Source of the DNA: Anaeramoeba flamelloides | Taxonomy: Eukaryota; Metamonada; Anaeramoebidae | Length of the DNA stretch: 64,000 nucleotides | Assembly: GCA_027625915.1 (NCBI GenBank) | Contig: JANTQA010000072.1 | Location: 186,001 to 250,000 of the forward strand | Direction: 5' to 3' | In this document: positions 59,141 to 64,000 of the stretch, piece by piece | Layout: each line of letters starts with the position of its first letter | Numbering within the stretch: the stretch's first letter is position 1 | Translations under genes and position numbers: made by a program | Notes under the pieces: model-generated | Database searches by the model: none | Told to the model about the DNA's origin: nothing | Seen by the model: the letters and a program-made list of their open reading frames with translations, nothing else

Positions 59141-59929
59141 AATATAAAGAAAATAAATGTCTAAATTATGTTTTGGGTTTTTTATTTTTTTTTCTTTTTT
59201 GATTTCAACAGATTAATTCTGGAAAGGTGATCTTTCATGTTTGGTCTTCTAAAAGAAAGAATTTCTTTCAAATGCACACCTTTTCGAGTCTCTTTTTTTT
59301 GGTTTATACTTTGATTAATTTCACTCATTTGTAGAAACACACATCTTGATCCAAAACCAAATTTATAAAAATCGAAAATTTAATCAACAAAAAATGTTCA
59401 AAAAATCGAAAAATGAAGGATTTGACTTAGGAATTAAGTTTGTGATTCAATTCTTATCATAAATAGAGCCGAGAATGATATTTTGATTTTCAAAGTTTGG
59501 ATATTTCATGGCACTCAAAAAATATTTTTCAGTAATGTTTACACAATTCAAATTTTTCAAAAATGGTAAAATGTACCTATTTGTCAAAATTAGAACTTTT
59601 CTAGAACATTATATTGTGTTCAAGGTTTGAAACATAAAAGTGGGGCTGACTCTTGCAAATTGATGAACATATGTATAATACAATAATTTTAGGTTTTCAG
59701 AGGGTTGCAATGTGAATTACTAACCAAAAAAACTGATTTAGAAATTTAGAAGAAAAAAAATGAAGGGAAAACAAGATCAATCAAGAGTATATTTTTCCAA
59801 AATGAAAATTCAAAGAATAATAGATGGCTTGGCATTATTTTTCAATTTTTTTTATATTTTTTTGATTTATTTGGTAAGTGATCATTATTATTGTTTGAAG
59901 AAAACGGGATGAGTGGTTTTTAAAAACAC
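59141..59929. other. Spacer downstream of the PNGase-like gene
   Basis: A TTTGATTTCAACAG acceptor-like site at 59197-59210 opens about 40 codons (INSGKVIFHVWSSKRKNFFQ) with no partner exon. AAAAGTGGGGCTGACT near 59636 may be one decayed arm of the CAGTCAG MITE. Confidence 0.3.
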
Positions 59930-60943
59930 TTAACCGTTGAGGATTTCGTTTGCTTCATTCAAAATCTTGTCAAGTGTTTCCTGAGACATTGCTCTTCTTT
60001 TTATACAATCACTATAATGATGGGTGTATCGCGAAAGCACATCTACGACTGAGGTTGGTTCATGACCAAAGATCCAATTTAATTTCCAACCCCAATGTGT
60101 TTCGTAGACATAAGGGTTATTAAAAAAGGCCTCTGAAGGGTCTGTGTGATACCAAGCGTTGTTTAAGAAAAGCTCGACCCAAACGTGGTTGCAATAGCAA
60201 ACGATGTATCTTGGGGTATAACCAAGTGCCTCCATCACGGTATAAAAAACCTTTGAGTGTTCGGAACAGCGGCCAAAAGCCTGATGGGCCAGTTGGGTAA
60301 AGTTTCGGAATCTAGGGAAACGGTAGTATGATCCGCAGCTAGGGCAGTGGTAGACCTCGGTATCGTAGTCGCACTTGATCTTCTTTTCTGTGGCATTAGG
60401 TGCTTGCATACCTAAAAAGGAGGTCTTTGAATATCCACAGACCAGGCATTCTTGATTGTACCATTTGATATAACTTTTTACCCAATTGAGCACAATTAAA
60501 GCCCTCTTTTCGTATTCTTCAATTGATAAATTTGGTTCATATTGCACTTTCTGGGGATCAACACCTGAGTACATGGAAAAAAGTTGAAGTGCTGCCTTTT
60601 TGGTTACAGAAGATATGAGGTCTCGTGGCGTTTCGGAATTTGCCACAACTGTATTTACAAAGTCTTTGAATAAAATTGTGTGTAGTGGAGTGATGCTGTT
60701 GATTGTCAAACGACCATGTTGGTAGAGGCTAAGAAGTGTATCACGATCAGCTACTATGTCAATTTCACATGAGCTAATCGTTGTATTAACAATTTTGGGG
60801 AATTGAGAATACCAAAGTTTGAAATCCGATTCAGTCAAGTCTAGTGCACCATAAACATCGCCACTTGAATCTTGTACACTCCAAAATGTTGTTGCTGAAA
60901 TGAATGGTAAAACAATTAAAAAAAAGAGAAAAAAAACCTTCAT
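59930..60943 (-). CDS. Secreted PNGase-type (NGLY1/Png1-like) transglutaminase-fold amidase
   Basis: Peptide:N-glycanase removes N-glycans from glycoproteins by hydrolysing the Asn side-chain amide. The 337-residue intronless product begins with a signal peptide (MKVFFLFFLIVLPFISA), then about 135 residues of unassigned N-terminal region. The PNGase core follows: zinc pairs CLVC (166/169) and CPSC (200/203), YRFPRF (RFPRY in the family), GRCSEH with catalytic Cys226, NHVW with His253, and HTDPSE with Asp268. The family segment YExGWGxKLxY appears as VYETHWGWKLNWIFG, then VVDVLSRY and CIKRR. All catalytic and zinc residues are present. Sequons at Asn53, Asn183 and Asn214 fit passage through the ER. 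Usual Png1/NGLY1 is cytosolic without a signal peptide and may carry PUB or PAW domains, absent here. Composition is visibly less AT-rich than the surroundings. Activity is inferred. Confidence 0.88.
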   Translation of the reverse strand: MKVFFLFFLIVLPFISATTFWSVQDSSGDVYGALDLTESDFKLWYSQFPKIVNTTISSCEIDIVADRDTLLSLYQHGRLTINSITPLHTILFKDFVNTVVANSETPRDLISSVTKKAALQLFSMYSGVDPQKVQYEPNLSIEEYEKRALIVLNWVKSYIKWYNQECLVCGYSKTSFLGMQAPNATEKKIKCDYDTEVYHCPSCGSYYRFPRFRNFTQLAHQAFGRCSEHSKVFYTVMEALGYTPRYIVCYCNHVWVELFLNNAWYHTDPSEAFFNNPYVYETHWGWKLNWIFGHEPTSVVDVLSRYTHHYSDCIKRRAMSQETLDKILNEANEILNG

Positions 60944-63701
60944 TAGATTACTTTAGAAAAAATGAGATCCAGAAATTTTCAAGTTTGGGATTGGTTTGTC
61001 AATTTCCTGTTGTGGTTAAAATCAATTTTTCAGAAAATTCGAATAAAGATTGTTTTGAAAAAAATTATTTGTTGTTTGAACATTTTGCTATTTCTTTAAC
61101 CGTGGTGGCTTTTATTTGTTTCAATCGATTTTTTGGGCTGTCAAATTGAAAAAATGGAAATTTCTTCAATTTCGAAAATCTTTTTTATTTTGATTTTTTT
61201 AATTGTAGATCAGAAGAGGCCAAAAGCATCGTCGTATAAAAAGAAAAAAAGGTTCCATAAATGTGTATCATAATTGTTGAGATTTTTTATGATCAAAAAA
61301 ATTCACATCTTTCTTACGATAATCAGTCAAAAAAGTTTTAATTTAAGGTCTAAAGATATTTGATTCAAGCTGAGTTTAGGAATACAATTTGACAGACAAC
61401 TAAAAAACCAATTTAAGGGTTCAGTCATTGACGACAACAAGGCAAAATTTTAAAATTTGTTATTAGTGGTATTCTCTTTTTACAAATTTTGTATGTGAAA
61501 AGTGTCAAAAAATTCTGATCGACAAAGAAAGCCAAAAAAGAAAATTAGTTTTGTGAGTCTATTTTTTTTTTTTCCATTTTTTCTGAAAAAGAAAAAATAT
61601 TAAATTCATTTTATTTCTCAAATTCTAACAAATTTTGATCCTGTTTATTTCCCGTTTTGATCATTATTATTCTATAACAAGTCTTTGTTACCAGTAATAT
61701 TAAAATAAAGAGTTTTTTTTTTTTTGATATCAAAACTTTTGGTTAACCAAAAAATTGATATATTCAATGGATTAAAAAATAATTGTATTTTTTTAGAGTC
61801 AGACAGTTATAATAATTAAAGTTTTAAAGTCATTGAAAAATTTTTCCAAGAAATTTTGTTTTTGTATTAAGATAAAATTCGATTTTTCAAAATAAAATTT
61901 TCTTGAAGATATTTTGGCTAAAGTTATTTTTATCATCAAAATTCAAAATCATTTTTTTTCTGCCAAAAATGAATTCAATTGTTATAAGGGTTCTTGTGAA
62001 TAAGACCAAATAATTTATTAAAAAAATTTTTTTTAAATTTTTTTTCATTTTTTTAATAATCAAAAAACAGAGATAGAACTTTTTTAAAACATTAAACTAA
62101 CAAAAAATTTTTTTACATAATAGATCTCAATTTAATTAGTAAAACATAGTTAAAATTCTACCAAATATTCATTTATTGAATCAAATATACCACAATTAGT
62201 TTTATTGGTTGATATTTGTATTGAAATATTAATAATTGAAAATATTAACTAAATAAAAAATATGCTTTCGAAATCAATACTCTCAGACATAAAACAAAAA
62301 ATATGTGAAACCATTTTCAAGAATTAACTTAATTCTTAAAAGCAATAATAGGTTTCTTTTTTTAGTTTTATATTGGAAGCATGTAAATTTTGATTTTCAA
62401 AAAAGAGACTCAAATCAATAAATTGTTTAAATGAGGTTTACTCATCCATTCCATAAGTTTAAATACAAACTACAAAAAAAAAAGTTTTTGAAGATCTTGA
62501 CAAGATTTCATTTTATTTTCAAAAATAACTAATCCCTTAATAAATTATTTTTTGAAGATAAATCAAAATATTACAAATTTTTTTGTTTTCAAGGAACAAT
62601 TTAAATAATCAAAAAACTTTTATTAATTGCCAAAACAAAAACAAGTCCAACTGTGAAACTGATTTTGCTTACCCCTTGCTGAACTTTCCTACCAAAAGAT
62701 TTTGGAGTATATTTATAAATTTATTTTGATAAAACTTCAATATAAAATGGAAGGGATACCAAGCAGGGTCTTTAAAATTTAAGAGACAAAGTTCAGATTC
62801 TAGGTAAAATAATTTGTGTAAAAAAAATTTCATATTTCATTTGCCCAAATAAGATTTTTAATCCTAATAGCACAATCACCAAATAAAAATATAAAATTTA
62901 TATTTTCACTAGATCTATTAACAAACTATTCTTTCAAGCCAATAATCCTCATCATATATATATAAAAGAAATAATTACTCAGTCGAAAATACATAAAATC
63001 CAGAAATGATTTTTAATATTCAACAAAAACCGAAACAAAACATTTTTTTTTCTTAAATTATCGTTACTTTCACAGACATAAGTTAATATTATTTTTTATG
63101 CTTTGGAAGTCAATTTTAGTTCTCACAGAATAAAAAAGCGTACAATCCTGTAATATCTTTTATAAAATAGAATTCTGAAATTTATACTTGTAATTTCATG
63201 ACATTCTAAAAATCCTTGAGGTTTTTATTTTTTCTATTAAAACCCTGTAACGGTATAAAATTTTATTATTTCTGTGGATTCATAATGTTTTTTGTAATAT
63301 ATTCGATTTTTAGTTAAAAAAAATTCAAGAATGAAGAAAATTAAAATATAAATTATTTTATTACCAATTAAAAAGAGATATATTATTAAATTTATAATTT
63401 GGTTAAATTTCAATTTTGGTCAAATTGATTTTTTTTCATATTTTTGAAGAGTTTCTTGATAATTTTCATCCATTATAAAAGTTATTAATGGTTATTTAAT
63501 GATTCTGGAAGGAAAAATAACAAATATTATTTCATGATTAGTGGTTTTTTATTACTAAAATTGTAGAAAATCCAAAATATTGAATTCATCAATACTAAAA
63601 TTTTTAACCAATTTGTTCGAAACACAATTAAAATGAAAAGGGTTATCCTGGAAAATTTTGGAACCTTAATGAAAGTTACATAAATCTAATTCCTCTTTTG
63701 A
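60944..63701. other. AT-rich spacer with old repeats
   Basis: The block 61660-62100 is an inverted partner of 32010-32490. About 62765-62840 resembles one half of the CAGTCAG MITE (GAGACAAAGTTCAGATTC, AAAATAATTTGTG). The 81-codon plus frame at 60904-61149 overlaps the PNGase start on the opposite strand and is not a gene. Confidence 0.4.
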
Positions 63702-63890
63702 TTATTTTTTAAAAAAATCCTGGCAGAAATTCCCCAAGATACTGCCCAAACTACCTATAAAGACTATAACCTACCCGAAAATGGGGTTTTAAACACCAGC
63801 AACAAAATATTTCAAGCCGAATTGAATATTTTGTAGATGATGATAATTTGACCATATTTGAATGGTAATAATTTACACTTTGAAAAGTCT
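63702..63890 (+). pseudogene. Coding-like remnant near the right edge
   Basis: A GC-richer stretch reads KKILAEIPQDTAQTTYKDYN, then LPENGVLNTSNKIFQ, and stops. Protein-like sequence continues in another frame (RIEYFVDDDNLTIFEW) to about 63867. A CTGGCAG acceptor-like site lies at 63720. It could be an exon with a fault or a decayed element; no family is recognised. Confidence 0.3.
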
Positions 63891-64000
63891 TTTAAAATCA
63901 TCTAGATAAAACTAATTAAGGTTGAATAAAAACCTATAAACCAAAAAATTACTCCTGAAAAAATATATTTTTTTGCTCATAGGCTGAATATTTAAACTAT

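Noticed and set aside
1-64000. LTR retroelement or other capsid-bearing element
   Set aside because: No long direct repeats and no reverse transcriptase, integrase, protease or capsid motif could be recognised in any frame.
1-64000. tRNA, rRNA or CRISPR features
   Set aside because: No A/B-box pair with a cloverleaf, no conserved rRNA segment and no regularly spaced repeat array was found by eye.
1-64000. Dictyostelid origin
   Set aside because: AT-richness fits, but the poly-Asn/Gln style and very simple introns typical of Dictyostelium are not dominant here, and Lys/Glu repeats prevail. The taxon remains a guess.

Overview
This is very AT-rich eukaryotic nuclear DNA. Genes have short GT-AG introns, genes lie on both strands, and coding islands are separated by kilobases of A/T-rich spacer full of small inverted-repeat elements. 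TAA, TAG and TGA all end frames, so the standard code fits. Low-complexity Lys/Glu coiled coils, stand-alone PAS-type mini-proteins and the overall composition suggest a free-living protist. An Anaeramoeba-like metamonad amoeba is my best guess, but it is an inference from style and not proven. No tRNA, rRNA or CRISPR array was seen.

Genes recognised from sequence, left to right: a BRO1-domain (ALIX/Bro1-type) gene cut by the left edge (minus, 562-1361); a small coiled-coil exon (minus, 6995-7444); the C-terminal exon of a PAS-like protein (minus, 10248-10497); a complete four-exon PAS mini-protein (minus, 16197-16845); a HERPUD-like ubiquitin-like ER membrane protein (minus, 22488-23848); PDCD5/TFAR19 in four exons (plus, 28163-30942); a 68-residue two-exon coiled-coil gene (plus, 35343-36045); a 923-residue three-exon coiled-coil protein (minus, 36145-39291); a roughly 1,387-residue coiled-coil protein with a 2.5 kb first intron (plus, 43965-50615); a heterotrimeric G-protein gamma subunit with a CGIL prenylation box (minus, 55574-55940); a possible 66-residue spliced gene (plus, 56191-56485); and an intronless secreted PNGase-type transglutaminase-fold enzyme (minus, 59930-60943). 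Several of these are assembled here from exons too short to show as long open frames.

The rest is dominated by non-autonomous DNA-transposon relics. There are five 200-bp palindromes flanked by TA, plus one expanded copy (Tc1/mariner-like). There are three copies of a 745-bp TTAA-flanked element, one nested inside another repeat whose uninterrupted relative is also in the window. There are CTG...CAG-ended TA elements that repeatedly abut one another. A 1.3 kb element carries about 90-bp, nearly identical inverted ends, with a 375-bp deletion derivative elsewhere. A 1.2-1.3 kb repeat is built of hairpin modules.

The genes do not form one pathway. PNGase-type and HERP-type proteins both point to glycoprotein and ER quality control, BRO1 to ESCRT/endosome work, and G-gamma and PAS proteins to signalling, but they are not linked by an operon. 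The two large coiled-coil genes are divergently oriented about 4.7 kb apart.
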